The notes: generated from the sequence alone by a model not told the origin. A stretch of DNA of 64,000 nt from a bacterium (GCA_018435605.1 JAHDNF010000001.1:1-64000); one strand, 5' to 3'; shown: positions 53,927-63,718, counted from the first letter of the stretch. Numbers and translations: made by a program.

Positions 53927-54925
53927 ATGACGTATAACTTAAGCACGCCCGAAAACAGGTTTCGGTATGTGTTGACTGTTTGGTGTATCTTTACATCAAT
54001 TTTTCTTTCTTCATGTGCGGGAAAGGTTATCACGGAAATTCGAAAATCCGGTGCAAATCCGGAATATGTATACAGAGATTATGTCGGCGATGAAAAGTAT
54101 ATTTCCGTAAACGGAATAAATGTTTGCTATATCGACAATAATATTGCTTCAAGACCAACGCTTCTTTTTTTGCATGGATTGAGTTTGTCCATCCATAACT
54201 TTCGTTACAATTATCCGGATTTTTTCGATAAGTACCGTGTCGTTGCAGTTGATTTTCCCGGCTTCGGCAAATCCGAAATGCCTAACGCGCCGTATTCCAT
54301 CGATTTCTTTGTTGCGTTTACCAGAAGTTTCATGGATAAGCTCGGTATAGATAAAGCTGTCCTGATAGGAAATTCACTCGGTTCGCATGTTGCGCTTGAG
54401 TTTGCCTTAAATTATCCGCAACGGGTGCAGGCTTTGGTAATCGAAAGTTCTACCGGTATACGTTGGCAAGTGGGTATTTTAGAGTACATTATACTTCGGG
54501 CTTATATTACCGAAAATCAGTTCAAGAATATATCCGAAAAGAAAATGCGTGAACATATAGAGTGGTCATGGTATCATCAATGTCCTGCATCTGAAGAACT
54601 GGTTAATCATCGCATACATTTTCGGCGTAAATATTACGATACTCTCATATATGAGTACAATAACAAGGCGTTCGTACGCGGCCTTTGGCACGTCATAAAT
54701 GATACGATACGCTATAAGGTTAATGCCATTGCGGTTCCAACTCTGATAGTGTGGGGAAGGCATGACAGCGTAACCAAATTGTGCGATGCACACTATCTGC
54801 ATAGAAAAATAAAAGGGTCAAGGCTGGAAATTATTGAGAATGCGGGGCATCTGGCACATATAGAACAGCCGGAAGCGTTTAATAAGGTTGTCAGGCAGTA
54901 TTTAGAGGATATTCTGAGGTATTAA
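53927..54925 (+). CDS. Alpha/beta-hydrolase lipoprotein
   Basis: 332 residues. A hydrophobic signal ends in a lipobox, SIFLSSC (Cys30). Hydrolase fold with LLFLHGLSLSIHNFRYN (oxyanion), DFPGFGKSEM, nucleophile elbow GNSLGSH, acid in VWGRHDSVTKL and His in IIENAGHLAHIEQPE, so the triad is complete. Likely acts outside the cytoplasm on an ester or lipid. 18 nt after the cyclase. Confidence 0.9.
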   Translation: MTYNLSTPENRFRYVLTVWCIFTSIFLSSCAGKVITEIRKSGANPEYVYRDYVGDEKYISVNGINVCYIDNNIASRPTLLFLHGLSLSIHNFRYNYPDFFDKYRVVAVDFPGFGKSEMPNAPYSIDFFVAFTRSFMDKLGIDKAVLIGNSLGSHVALEFALNYPQRVQALVIESSTGIRWQVGILEYIILRAYITENQFKNISEKKMREHIEWSWYHQCPASEELVNHRIHFRRKYYDTLIYEYNNKAFVRGLWHVINDTIRYKVNAIAVPTLIVWGRHDSVTKLCDAHYLHRKIKGSRLEIIENAGHLAHIEQPEAFNKVVRQYLEDILRY

Positions 54926-54943
54926 TAAAGGAGTGTTAAAATA

Positions 54944-56245
54944 GTGAAAATTGCTGTCTTGGGAGCCGGTATTTCAGGGTTGTGGGCATCCCGTGAATTA
55001 TATAAAAAAGGGTATGATTTCAGGATTTTCGAGTCACTGCCGCAGATAGGCGGACTATGCAGAACTGAAACTATGCCCAACGGATTTGTTTTTGATGTGG
55101 GCGGATGTCACATTTTCCATTCGGTATATAAAGATATTCTGACCGATATGCTCGAATGCGTTGGGCTCGAAAATCTCAACAAAATTGTGCGCAAAACCCG
55201 TATTTATGATCACGGAACTTTTATAAAATACCCTTTTGAAAACGGATTGAGTGATCTGCCCGACAATATTAAATACGAATGCCTGATGGGTTATATATAT
55301 GCATGGCATGAATATGGCGGGAAACCGCAGGAATATGAAAATTTTTCCGATTTCATATACAAACGTTTCGGTAATGGAATAGCCGAACATTTTATGAATC
55401 CGTATAACCGTAAAATATGGTGTGTGGAACCCGACCAGATGGACGTCGATTGGATACAAAACAGAGTGCCTCAGGCTCCTATCGAAGACGTAGTAAAAGC
55501 GGCGCTTGGTATTCAAACAGAAGGCTATAAGCATCAGGCAGTTTTTTACTACCCAAAAGAAGGAGGGGCACAAACATTTATCAACGCGGTCGCACAACCG
55601 TTTATGGATAAGATTTATCTCAATTCAGAAGTGGCGTCGATTGAGCGACACAAATCCGGCTGGTTGGTGAACGGACAACCGTTCGATTATGTAATAAGTA
55701 GTATTCCTCTAGACCGTTTCTGTAATATCTGTGACGCTGTGTCTAAAGCAGGCAAAGAGCGGGCTTCTAAGTTGCGCCATATTTCAGTGGTGGCGTTACT
55801 GCTGTGTCTGAAAAAAGACCTTTTGCCCGATTATTCATGGATTTATCTGCCGCAACCACATCAGAGCGAAGCTAACCGCCTGACTTATTTTAGCAATTAC
55901 AGCTCCAATCTTTGTCCGGACAACCAAGCATGCATTTTATGCGAAGCAACCTATATCGATACTAAACCGCAAGATATAACCGAACAGCGTATGCGAAGTA
56001 TGATAGTTGATCTTGAACGATCCGGACTGGTAAATCAAGATGATATTCATACTTTTTACTGGTCGTTCAATGAGTATGCTTATGTGCTTCCCGATCTCAA
56101 TATGACTCGGAACCGTGACGCGGTAACCGATGAATTATCAACCTTGGAAAATCTGTCTATAATAGGCAGGTTCGGTAGTTTCCGCTACTATAATATAGAT
56201 CAGGTGATCAAACAGGCAAAAGATTTGATAAAGGATAAATTCTGA
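54944..56245 (+). CDS. FAD-dependent amine oxidase/protoporphyrinogen-oxidase-like protein
   Basis: 433 residues from GTG 54944 (AAAGGAG upstream). Rossmann motif LGAGISGLWASRELYKKGYD, then FESLPQIGGLCRTETMPNGF and FDVGGCHIFHS, the NAD(P)-binding-8/UDP-galactopyranose-mutase-like pattern, and SIIGRFGSFRYYNIDQVIKQ near the end. Resembles enzymes that act on sugars or terpenoids (desaturases, mutases). Its role in this operon might be oxidation of the terpenoid or modification of the sugar. Stop and start share one base with the next gene. Confidence 0.88.
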   Translation: MKIAVLGAGISGLWASRELYKKGYDFRIFESLPQIGGLCRTETMPNGFVFDVGGCHIFHSVYKDILTDMLECVGLENLNKIVRKTRIYDHGTFIKYPFENGLSDLPDNIKYECLMGYIYAWHEYGGKPQEYENFSDFIYKRFGNGIAEHFMNPYNRKIWCVEPDQMDVDWIQNRVPQAPIEDVVKAALGIQTEGYKHQAVFYYPKEGGAQTFINAVAQPFMDKIYLNSEVASIERHKSGWLVNGQPFDYVISSIPLDRFCNICDAVSKAGKERASKLRHISVVALLLCLKKDLLPDYSWIYLPQPHQSEANRLTYFSNYSSNLCPDNQACILCEATYIDTKPQDITEQRMRSMIVDLERSGLVNQDDIHTFYWSFNEYAYVLPDLNMTRNRDAVTDELSTLENLSIIGRFGSFRYYNIDQVIKQAKDLIKDKF

Positions 56246-57405
56246 TGGATCAACAGCTTCTTTTGTATATTCTTTGGATAAACTGCGGACTTGTCGTAGT
56301 ATGTATGCTCAGCGCATTGTGGAATTCGCTCGGGTACAGTGATGTCAAACCTAAACCGCCATGCGGTAGCGATAGCCCGTTTGTATCTTTGATCATACCT
56401 ACCAGAAACGAAATCGCAAATATCAAAACTTGTCTGGATTCACTGCTTTGTCAGGATTATCCGAAATATGAAGTGATCGTTATCGACGGTGATTCGGATG
56501 ATGGTACCCGCCAACTGCTTGATAGTTATGCCAAAAAAAATAAGCGGTTTCGTTGGTACGGGGAAGAATCTTTACCAGAAAAATGGGTAGGTAAAAGTTT
56601 TGCTTGCCGGCAAGGAGCAAAATGTTCGGCAGGAGATTGGCTCTTTTTTATAGACGCGGATACAGTACATGATCGTTATATGATTAGTTCTGTTATAGAC
56701 TCTATACAGCGCAATAACGTGGATTTTTTCAGTCTGATGACCGGACAGCTTATGGGATCTTTCTGGGAATATGTCGTTCTTCCTTGTGTGTTTCTGTGGT
56801 TTGGCACGCGGTTTCCGATAAGACGAGTGAACAACCCGCGATCAAAAGTTGCGCGAGCGACAGGGCAATTCATTGCAGTCCGCCGTGATGTTTATGAAGC
56901 TACCGGAGGACACGAAGCTGTCAAGGTTCACGTAGTCGAGGATTTTGCATTTGCCGCATATATCAAAAATGCAGGGTACAGAATAAAAATAGCGGGTGGT
57001 AGAAAAATAGTTAAAACCCGTATGTATAGAAATTTCAAGCAGATTTGGGAAGGGTTTTCTAAAAACATATTTTTCGCCGCAGGTACTTCGTTAACAGCGT
57101 CCATCAAGGCGGTATCATATGTTTTTTTAAATCAAATATTACCATTCTTCGCGCCTTTGATGCTTCTATTTGCCGATAATTTGACTTGGCAGTACGTTGT
57201 TCCGGCTCTAGTTCCATTTGCGCTGACTATTATCGTCCGGCTACAACTTAATATGCTTCTTGAACTGCCTCAATGGTATACACTGACCATTCCCATTGGC
57301 GGTTTTATGACCGTTTTACTGCATATTAACTCGGCGGCGCGCTATTTGTCAGGCAGGGGAATGGTATGGAAAGGACGGGTTTACGCAGGAAGCAAGCAAA
57401 AGTAA
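56245..57405 (+). CDS. GT2 glycosyltransferase, HpnB/CrtQ-like
   Basis: 386 residues. One N-terminal membrane helix, GT-A domain (about 40-260) with SLIIPTRNEIANIKTCLDSL, IDGDSDDGTR, the substrate-loop LPEKWVGKSFACRQGAKCSA, metal-binding FFIDADTVHD and VVEDFAFAAYIKNAG, then three C-terminal membrane helices (about 285-370). The WVGK pattern is shared by glycosyltransferases of hopanoid (HpnB) and carotenoid (CrtQ) pathways. Likely puts a sugar on the cyclase product. Last gene of the operon. Confidence 0.88.
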   Translation: MDQQLLLYILWINCGLVVVCMLSALWNSLGYSDVKPKPPCGSDSPFVSLIIPTRNEIANIKTCLDSLLCQDYPKYEVIVIDGDSDDGTRQLLDSYAKKNKRFRWYGEESLPEKWVGKSFACRQGAKCSAGDWLFFIDADTVHDRYMISSVIDSIQRNNVDFFSLMTGQLMGSFWEYVVLPCVFLWFGTRFPIRRVNNPRSKVARATGQFIAVRRDVYEATGGHEAVKVHVVEDFAFAAYIKNAGYRIKIAGGRKIVKTRMYRNFKQIWEGFSKNIFFAAGTSLTASIKAVSYVFLNQILPFFAPLMLLFADNLTWQYVVPALVPFALTIIVRLQLNMLLELPQWYTLTIPIGGFMTVLLHINSAARYLSGRGMVWKGRVYAGSKQK

Positions 57406-57494
57406 ATAGTAAATTGAAATCGTAATCTGTCGATAAATGCGAATAGAAGTATATTCTTATTGGTTTATTCAATAACAACACTCGAGATTTTTCT

Positions 57495-59330
57495 ATGGGA
57501 CATTCAAAAGGAAACAAACCTCAGGATCAGGATTCGAGGCAGAATCTTTTATATTCTTCCTTAATGAATGTCAATATGCAGAATATTAAGAAAATACATG
57601 AGCTGTCCATAGTACGCCGTATTAACGATTCACTGCGTTTTGTTCCGAATATGAAGAATGTATGTTGTTCCATCATCGATACTATCCGCGACGAAATAAA
57701 TGTGCGGTACTGCTCGATCATGATCCTAGACACCGAACGAAAATGCCTTGTACTAAAAGCGTTATGGTCACCCAACGAACAACGCGCCATTTTTTATGAG
57801 AAAGATTCGCCGCATTACCGGTTCAAACTCGACGAAGGCGTTGCGGGGCGTGTAGCTAAAGACGGTCTGCCGATTTTGATCAGCGACGTTACAAGCGACG
57901 ACCGGTTTGTCAGTTGTCAAAGCTCAAACAATCAGATAAAATCGCTGTTATGTATGCCTCTTAAATCCGGAGAAGAAGTTGTCGGAGTTCTAAATTTGAG
58001 CCATCATAACCCAGCCGCTTTCGGCAAAGATGAGCAACATCTGCTTGACCTTATCACAAATCAAATCGCCATCGCTCTCAAAAACGTCCATATGTTTGAA
58101 CAGATGAAAGAAATGAACCGCTCTCTTGAGAAAATGGTTAGAAAACGCACCAAAAAACTTGAGTCGATAAATGAAAAACTTATCAGTACCCGTGATCAGT
58201 TGGTTCATTCTGAGAAAATGGCGGCTCTCGGTACACTAGCCGGCGGTGTAGCACATGAATTCAACAATTTGTTATGCATGATACAGGGATATGCGGAATT
58301 GGCGGTACGAAAAAACGATCAAAATACATACAACAAGGCTTTATCAGTTATATTGAGCGCCTCCGAACGCGCTAAAATTATATCGCGAAACCTGCTGTCG
58401 TTTTCCAAGCGCACGGAATCTAAGATCGAACAGGCTAATTTGCGTGATGCCATGGAACAAACTATAGTGCTTATAGAAAGGGATATAGAGAAAGACAACA
58501 TCAAGATTGTACGCAAATATGAAGATATACCGGATGTGGTATGTGATGTATCTCTTATACAGCAGGTGTTTTTGAATATTATCATCAACGCGCGACACGC
58601 TATTGCCAAAAAAGGCGGAACTATTACCATTCACATATATCGCGATAAGCAGTATGCAGTAGTTGCCATAACAGATACGGGGCCGGGCATTAAAAAAGAA
58701 ATACGCGAACGTATTTTTGAGCCTTTTTTCACTACCAAAGGCGTATGGGGCAACGACGATGTGCCAGGTACCGGATTAGGATTGTCGGTGTCGTTGGGTG
58801 TTATCGAAAGCCATCACGGCACAATCGAAGTGGACAGCGTCGAGAATAAAGGCGCGACATTTCGCATTAAACTGCCTATTCTATCAGATAAAGAGATACA
58901 AAAAGCAGTGCAAAAAACGGAAAAACGAACAGAGATACCATCGTTTTCCAGAGCAAAAATTCTGGTTGCCGACGACGAGGAGGCTATTCGGGAATTACTG
59001 TCCGAAATGCTCACTATATCCGGCCATAAGGTGAAACTGGTTGCCAACGGATATGAAGCTATTGAAATATGCAAAAAGGAACGTTTCGATGTCGTTTTTA
59101 TGGATATTATGATGCCGGGAATAAGCGGCGTAGAAACTGTAAAAACCATCCAGAAACAAAAAGGACACCCAGTTTTGGTTTTTATTACCGGATTGAACAT
59201 CAGCGAAGACGACAAAAAGAAATACCAGATAAAAAAATACGAATGTATTACCAAACCTTTTAAGTTTTCAGAAGTAAATCAGGTACTCAACAGAGTGCTT
59301 TCAGAACCGGCGTTATTTTATAATATCTAA
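57495..59330 (+). CDS. Hybrid sensor histidine kinase (GAF-HisKA-HATPase-REC)
   Basis: 611 residues, soluble. GAF domain (about 45-195; EGVAGRVAKDGLPILISDV), a coiled coil, HisKA (about 235-300; LGTLAGGVAHEFNNLLCMIQ with phospho-His), HATPase_c (GPGIKKEIRERIFEPFFTTK, GTGLGLSVSLGVIESHHG) and C-terminal receiver (about 490-605) with phospho-acceptor DIMMPG. Signal unknown. No partner regulator adjacent; the REC-GGDEF gene lies 3.4 kb away. The end overlaps the convergent ligase gene by 18 nt. Confidence 0.94.
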   Translation: MGHSKGNKPQDQDSRQNLLYSSLMNVNMQNIKKIHELSIVRRINDSLRFVPNMKNVCCSIIDTIRDEINVRYCSIMILDTERKCLVLKALWSPNEQRAIFYEKDSPHYRFKLDEGVAGRVAKDGLPILISDVTSDDRFVSCQSSNNQIKSLLCMPLKSGEEVVGVLNLSHHNPAAFGKDEQHLLDLITNQIAIALKNVHMFEQMKEMNRSLEKMVRKRTKKLESINEKLISTRDQLVHSEKMAALGTLAGGVAHEFNNLLCMIQGYAELAVRKNDQNTYNKALSVILSASERAKIISRNLLSFSKRTESKIEQANLRDAMEQTIVLIERDIEKDNIKIVRKYEDIPDVVCDVSLIQQVFLNIIINARHAIAKKGGTITIHIYRDKQYAVVAITDTGPGIKKEIRERIFEPFFTTKGVWGNDDVPGTGLGLSVSLGVIESHHGTIEVDSVENKGATFRIKLPILSDKEIQKAVQKTEKRTEIPSFSRAKILVADDEEAIRELLSEMLTISGHKVKLVANGYEAIEICKKERFDVVFMDIMMPGISGVETVKTIQKQKGHPVLVFITGLNISEDDKKKYQIKKYECITKPFKFSEVNQVLNRVLSEPALFYNI

Positions 59331-60839
59331 CAACTCTTTTTTTAGTATTTTTCCCAGTCCAGACCGTGGTAATTTATCGATGAAAACAATTTTACGGGGA
59401 CATTTGTAAGCCGCAATACGGTTACGCAAAAAATGTAATATATGTTTGCGTTCTAGCTCTGCAGTCTCTTTTTTAACTATAAATGCTACCGGTACTTCAC
59501 CGTGTTTATTGTCGTGGACTCCTATAACAGCGGCTTCTTCTACTGCAGGATGAGCCAATATGGCTTCCTCTATTTCGCGGGGATAAATGTTCATACCCTG
59601 CATTAATATCATATCTTTTTTTCGGTCAAGAATATATACATATCCGTCTTCATCTATTTTGCCGATATCTCCAGTCCTCAGCCAACCGTCATTAAGGACT
59701 TCATCGGTTTGTTCTTTATGGTTGTAATAACCGGTCATGACGTTATCGCCTTTTACACATATTTCGCCGCTTTCGCCGATTGGTACGGGCTGTAGATTGT
59801 CGTCTACAATTCTTACTTCTACCCCCGGTACAGGTAAACCTACCGACCCTGCTTTTCGCTCTCCATAAAGGGGATTTACCGATACCACAGGCGACGATTC
59901 GGATAAACCGTAACCTTCAAGCAGGGGAATACGGATATTTTTGTTGAAATTTTTTAGGGTAGTCAAACTCAACGGCGCGGAACCGGAGATACATGCTCTT
60001 ATACGTATGAAAGGCCTGATAAAAAACGGTATCGTTCGTTCCGATAGGATTTCATAGATTTTCGGTATTCCGATAAACAATGTGATTCTGTGCAATATTA
60101 TCGCTTTCAATACGGTTGAAAAAGGTTTGATTGACGGCAATCCGACTATGGTAGCTCCTTTATACAGAGTCATCATGATGCATACTGTGAATGTGAATGA
60201 ATGGAACATCGGTAGCGCCAAAAGTAGCCGGTCGCGTTTTGTTACGTTGATTACCTGAGTACAACTTTGCGCGTTAGACAAAATATTTTTGTGCGAAAGC
60301 ATCGCGCCTTTGGGAAACCCTGTAGTTCCCGAAGTGTAAATGATAACCGCCGTAGATCCGGAATCTATACATAAACCCGGATTTTCCGAAGAAAACCCGC
60401 TGACAAATTTCTCTATGGTATCTATTTTGTTATGTTTATGATTTTCATGTTCTACAACGACAATTTTTTTCAATGATTTGCACTTATCTAAAAGATGCAT
60501 AAAATAATCGGTGAAATCATCCGCGCTGATAAGATGCGAAATCCCGCAATCGTTGATTATGTACTCGATCTCGGTTGCAGTCAAAAAACGATTTATCGGT
60601 ACGATTGTTGCCCCTGTTTTCAACGCGCCGAATATGGAAAAAATATATTCGGGACAATTGTTGAGCAGTATCCCTATTTTATTGCCGGAATCGATTTGAT
60701 AAATTTCCCTAAAAAGGTTCGCATATTGATTCGCCTTGCTGTTGAGTTTTTCGTAGCTATAGGTTTTGTCGAGAAAAATCAATGCTTTTCTTTTTGGAAA
60801 GCTTCTGGCATTATCTTCTAGCATGTTAGCTATATTCAT
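59313..60839 (-). CDS. Long-chain acyl-CoA ligase (AMP-binding)
   Basis: 508 residues. ATP-binding AVIIYTSGTTGFPKGAML, ANL-superfamily motifs EGYGLSESSPVV, DGWLRTGDIGKIDEDGYV and the C-terminal catalytic lysine in LPRSGLGKILKKEL. Activates a fatty acid to acyl-AMP and then acyl-CoA. Similar to FadD and related ligases. Chain length cannot be told from sequence. Ribosome site AGGAT before the ATG. Confidence 0.94.
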   Translation of the reverse strand: MNIANMLEDNARSFPKRKALIFLDKTYSYEKLNSKANQYANLFREIYQIDSGNKIGILLNNCPEYIFSIFGALKTGATIVPINRFLTATEIEYIINDCGISHLISADDFTDYFMHLLDKCKSLKKIVVVEHENHKHNKIDTIEKFVSGFSSENPGLCIDSGSTAVIIYTSGTTGFPKGAMLSHKNILSNAQSCTQVINVTKRDRLLLALPMFHSFTFTVCIMMTLYKGATIVGLPSIKPFSTVLKAIILHRITLFIGIPKIYEILSERTIPFFIRPFIRIRACISGSAPLSLTTLKNFNKNIRIPLLEGYGLSESSPVVSVNPLYGERKAGSVGLPVPGVEVRIVDDNLQPVPIGESGEICVKGDNVMTGYYNHKEQTDEVLNDGWLRTGDIGKIDEDGYVYILDRKKDMILMQGMNIYPREIEEAILAHPAVEEAAVIGVHDNKHGEVPVAFIVKKETAELERKHILHFLRNRIAAYKCPRKIVFIDKLPRSGLGKILKKELLDIIK

Positions 60840-60876
60840 TTGTAATCCTGTGGTTCGAGGTTACAATTTTTTTACT

Positions 60877-60905
60877 ACACTATATATAAAAAACGGTCAT
60901 GTCAA
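60877..60905 (-). promoter_or_regulatory. Promoter-like site before the acyl-CoA ligase
   Basis: Reverse strand TTGACA (60905-60900) with TATAGT after 15 bp or TAGTGT after 17 bp. Perfect -35, ambiguous -10. Start near 60870, some 30 nt before the ATG. Confidence 0.4.
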
Positions 60906-60914
60906 TCTGAAAAT

Positions 60915-61640
60915 ATGAATTTCATACGCGCTTATCTACGATTCACACGTCATTATTATTATGGACTCCTGTTGACACTACCTGTGTTCATTTTATATGA
61001 GGCGGGAATATGGTGGCTACATAACTACTCGCGCTTCAGGGTGCGTAATTTAATTGATGTGGTTGTCAAATATATTATTCAGCACATTGGGGCTTCAGGT
61101 TTCTTTTCCGCTACCATAGGCATATTTATGCTGATGGTTTTATTGTTGCGTCCGAAACGCGATTTAATTATTTTCCGCGTTAAATATATTTGGATATTTA
61201 TAATAGAATCATGTTTTTTTGCATTGGCGTTCGCTGTCGGGATGTATTACGGAGAGCAACTTGTCATGGCTGTATCTGCTGATTTGAAAAATTATATTAG
61301 CGGTGTTATTTTGTCATGCGGTGCGGGCTTTTACGAAGAATTATTCTTTCGTGTTTGTTGTTTCGGCGGGTTATACTATCTGGCAAAAAGAGTTATCGGC
61401 ATAGAGACCACTATTTCATGGGTTATTGCGGCGGTCGTTTCATCGGTAATTTTTTCATTGGCACATTTTATCGGCATGGTTGGCGATATGTTCGGATGGT
61501 ATCCGTTTTTCTTCAGGTTGATCGGAGGATTGTATTTTTGTCTGATATATTATTTTAGAGGGTTTGCCGTGGCAGTTTATGCCCACGCTATTTACGATAT
61601 TCTTCTGGTGTTTTCGCTGTTCAATAGACAATTCGGGTAA
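60915..61640 (+). CDS. CPBP-family intramembrane protease
   Basis: 241 residues, about six membrane helices. The conserved motifs of CPBP/CAAX proteases are present: EELFFR (EExxxR), FSLAHFIGM (His) and HAIYD (HxxxD-like). Such enzymes cleave substrates in the membrane; roles include prenyl-protein processing and bacteriocin immunity. Ribosome site is weak. Alone between two genes read in the other direction. Confidence 0.88.
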   Translation: MNFIRAYLRFTRHYYYGLLLTLPVFILYEAGIWWLHNYSRFRVRNLIDVVVKYIIQHIGASGFFSATIGIFMLMVLLLRPKRDLIIFRVKYIWIFIIESCFFALAFAVGMYYGEQLVMAVSADLKNYISGVILSCGAGFYEELFFRVCCFGGLYYLAKRVIGIETTISWVIAAVVSSVIFSLAHFIGMVGDMFGWYPFFFRLIGGLYFCLIYYFRGFAVAVYAHAIYDILLVFSLFNRQFG

Positions 61641-61645
61641 AATTT

Positions 61646-62557
61646 TTACTCGAAAAACTGTTTAACTTCACTTCTGAGTAATTCTTTACTTTTTTCAGGA
61701 TACAGCGCCGCGGCTATCATTTCAAGTCCTTCAATCAGTCGTGGACTGCCGCTGAAAAGCGGACTTGCGGGAATAACATAAATACGGCCTAGCTTTACTG
61801 CCGGCGTGTTTTTCCAGCGTGCCCATCTCTGATAAACCGAGTCGATTGCCGAGGTGTCTGACGAATCGTCCATACTAAGTTCAAGGATTACCTCAGGGTT
61901 ATAAGCAATAAGTTGAGCTAAGTCTGGAAACGGTGTGGCTATATCTGGTGAAGCTCCTATATTGTCGCCTCCGGCTACCCTGATCAACTGGTCGATTATT
62001 GAACCGCGCTGTGATGTAATTACAGGATCGGTATTAAGCACCACTAAAACACGTTGTTTCGGATAATTTTCGGAGATAGATTTTATTTGTGCCATACGGT
62101 TTTTCATGAAGTCCAGTAATTGCTGTGCCTTGCTTTCTGCATCCGTTTCGTGTCCGATAAGTTTTATAGTCCTGAATATTTCATCTATGGTATCGTTAGA
62201 TGTTATTATCACAGAAAATCCATGCATTATCAGCTGATGTATCTGCTGTGGGTCGTTTACACGGGCTGACGATATAATCAGGTTAGGATGATATTGAATT
62301 ATTTTTTCTATGGTGAGATTTTTTTCCGTACCGATTGATGGTTTTTCCTTTACCTGCTTTGGATACTTACAGTTGTCTGTTACAGCGACAATATTTTTTT
62401 CCAGACCGAGAGCATAGCAAATTTCCGTCAGATTCGGCGCTAGACATATAATCCGTTTATCGACAATATAATTTCCTGCGTACAATGTGCAGGGTATCAG
62501 TGCTATTAATGCCGTTGATATGAAAAAAATGACTTGTAGATATTTTTTTATGGCCAT
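61646..62557 (-). CDS. Periplasmic binding protein, BtuF-like
   Basis: 303 residues from ATG 62557 (GGAG nearby); the frame is open 246 nt upstream into the divergent promoter region without homology. Signal peptide (LQVIFFISTALIALIPCTLY), then a class III binding-protein fold: IICLAPNLTEICYALGLEKN, IVAVTDNCKYP, PNLIISSA and a central helix (SKAQQLLDFMKNRMAQIKS). Could bind cobalamin or a ferric siderophore. No ABC permease or ATPase is adjacent. Confidence 0.88.
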   Translation of the reverse strand: MAIKKYLQVIFFISTALIALIPCTLYAGNYIVDKRIICLAPNLTEICYALGLEKNIVAVTDNCKYPKQVKEKPSIGTEKNLTIEKIIQYHPNLIISSARVNDPQQIHQLIMHGFSVIITSNDTIDEIFRTIKLIGHETDAESKAQQLLDFMKNRMAQIKSISENYPKQRVLVVLNTDPVITSQRGSIIDQLIRVAGGDNIGASPDIATPFPDLAQLIAYNPEVILELSMDDSSDTSAIDSVYQRWARWKNTPAVKLGRIYVIPASPLFSGSPRLIEGLEMIAAALYPEKSKELLRSEVKQFFE

Positions 62558-62612
62558 AACACTCCATCTTTTTCCATGTCTTTTGAATGACAGTGAGTTG
62601 CAATGCTTTAAA

Positions 62613-62641
62613 ATTCTAAAATAAACAAACTGCAATGTAAA
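62613..62641 (-). promoter_or_regulatory. Promoter of the BtuF-like gene
   Basis: Reverse strand TTTACA (62641-62636), 17-bp spacer, TAGAAT (62618-62613). Start near 62606, about 49 nt before the ATG. Confidence 0.5.
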
Positions 62642-62675
62642 CCGAAAAATTTTTAGATGAACTACCACAAAATTA

Positions 62676-62704
62676 TTGTTATGAAAAAGTTTTTTTCTTA
62701 TAAT
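62676..62704 (+). promoter_or_regulatory. Promoter of the REC-GGDEF gene
   Basis: TTGTTA (62676-62681), 17 bp, perfect TATAAT (62699-62704). Start near 62711, 22 nt before the ATG. Divergent from and partly facing the BtuF-like promoter. Confidence 0.65.
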
Positions 62705-62732
62705 CCTTGCCAATGCAAAGGGTGTAACGATT

Positions 62733-63647
62733 ATGGCAAAAATTCTTATCGTTGATGACGACAAACGAATCGTGGAAATGCTCGAAATAGGTTTGAGCTC
62801 CATCGGTTACGAAATCATACCTGCCTATGACGGCGAGTCGGCTGTTGCTTTGGTACATAGCGAAGTGCCGGATATTATCCTGCTGGATATTAATCTACCC
62901 AAAAAAGACGGATTTCAGGTATGCCGCCAGATCAGGGAAGAGGTCGAAAACAACTATATTCCGATTATTATGATTACCGCCCGCGACGACCTGTCAAGTA
63001 AAGTCGAGGGGCTGGATACCGGCGCGGACGATTATATCACCAAGCCGGTTGATATCAAAGAACTGATGGCTCGTGTGAAATCTATGCTTCGTATTAAAAA
63101 CCTGCAGGATGAGTTGCGTTCTGCTAAGGATGAACTTCAGGAACTGGCGGTTCGCGACTATCTTACAAATTGCTATAACCGGCGTTATTTTATGGAGATT
63201 TTTCAGCTTGAACTTAAAAAAGCGGCTCGTTATAAACGTGATATTGTATGCATTATGCTTGACCTTGACCGCTTCAAACATATAAACGACACCTACGGAC
63301 ATCCGGCAGGAGATAAAATCCTGTGCGCCCTAGCGGAACTCATGAAATCCAACCTCCGTGACAGCGATATTATCGGGCGTTACGGCGGGGAAGAGTTTAT
63401 TTTTCTTTTACCTCAAATTACTCAAAAAGAACAGTTGCAATATATTTGCGAAAGGTTGCGCTCGGTGGTAGAAACTACTCCATTTAAAGTGGATAATACT
63501 GATGTTTTCATGACTGCCAGTATCGGCGCGGCGATTTTTCATGCCGATTCTTTACCGACGGTCGACGATATGATCGATATCGTTGACAAAGCGTTGTATC
63601 AGGCAAAAAATGAGGGACGAAACTGTTACCGAATTATTGACTGCTGA
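62733..63647 (+). CDS. Response regulator with diguanylate cyclase domain
   Basis: 304 residues. Receiver domain (about 1-120): ILIVDDDKRIVEMLEIGL with the acidic pocket, phospho-acceptor in IILLDINLPKKDG, Lys in ITKPVDIKEL. GGDEF domain (about 140-300) with RYGGEEFIFLLPQ, an active-type signature, and DLDRFKHINDTYGHPAG. PleD-like: phosphorylation should promote dimerisation and c-di-GMP synthesis. No RxxD inhibitory site is obvious just before GGEEF. The kinase is unknown; the GAF hybrid kinase is a candidate. Confidence 0.95.
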   Translation: MAKILIVDDDKRIVEMLEIGLSSIGYEIIPAYDGESAVALVHSEVPDIILLDINLPKKDGFQVCRQIREEVENNYIPIIMITARDDLSSKVEGLDTGADDYITKPVDIKELMARVKSMLRIKNLQDELRSAKDELQELAVRDYLTNCYNRRYFMEIFQLELKKAARYKRDIVCIMLDLDRFKHINDTYGHPAGDKILCALAELMKSNLRDSDIIGRYGGEEFIFLLPQITQKEQLQYICERLRSVVETTPFKVDNTDVFMTASIGAAIFHADSLPTVDDMIDIVDKALYQAKNEGRNCYRIIDC

Positions 63648-63718
63648 AATTTCCTTTCCGGATACAGTTACCATTTTTAACAGTATATTGCGTGCTTTTT
63701 TCAGAGGAGATTTTTTAT

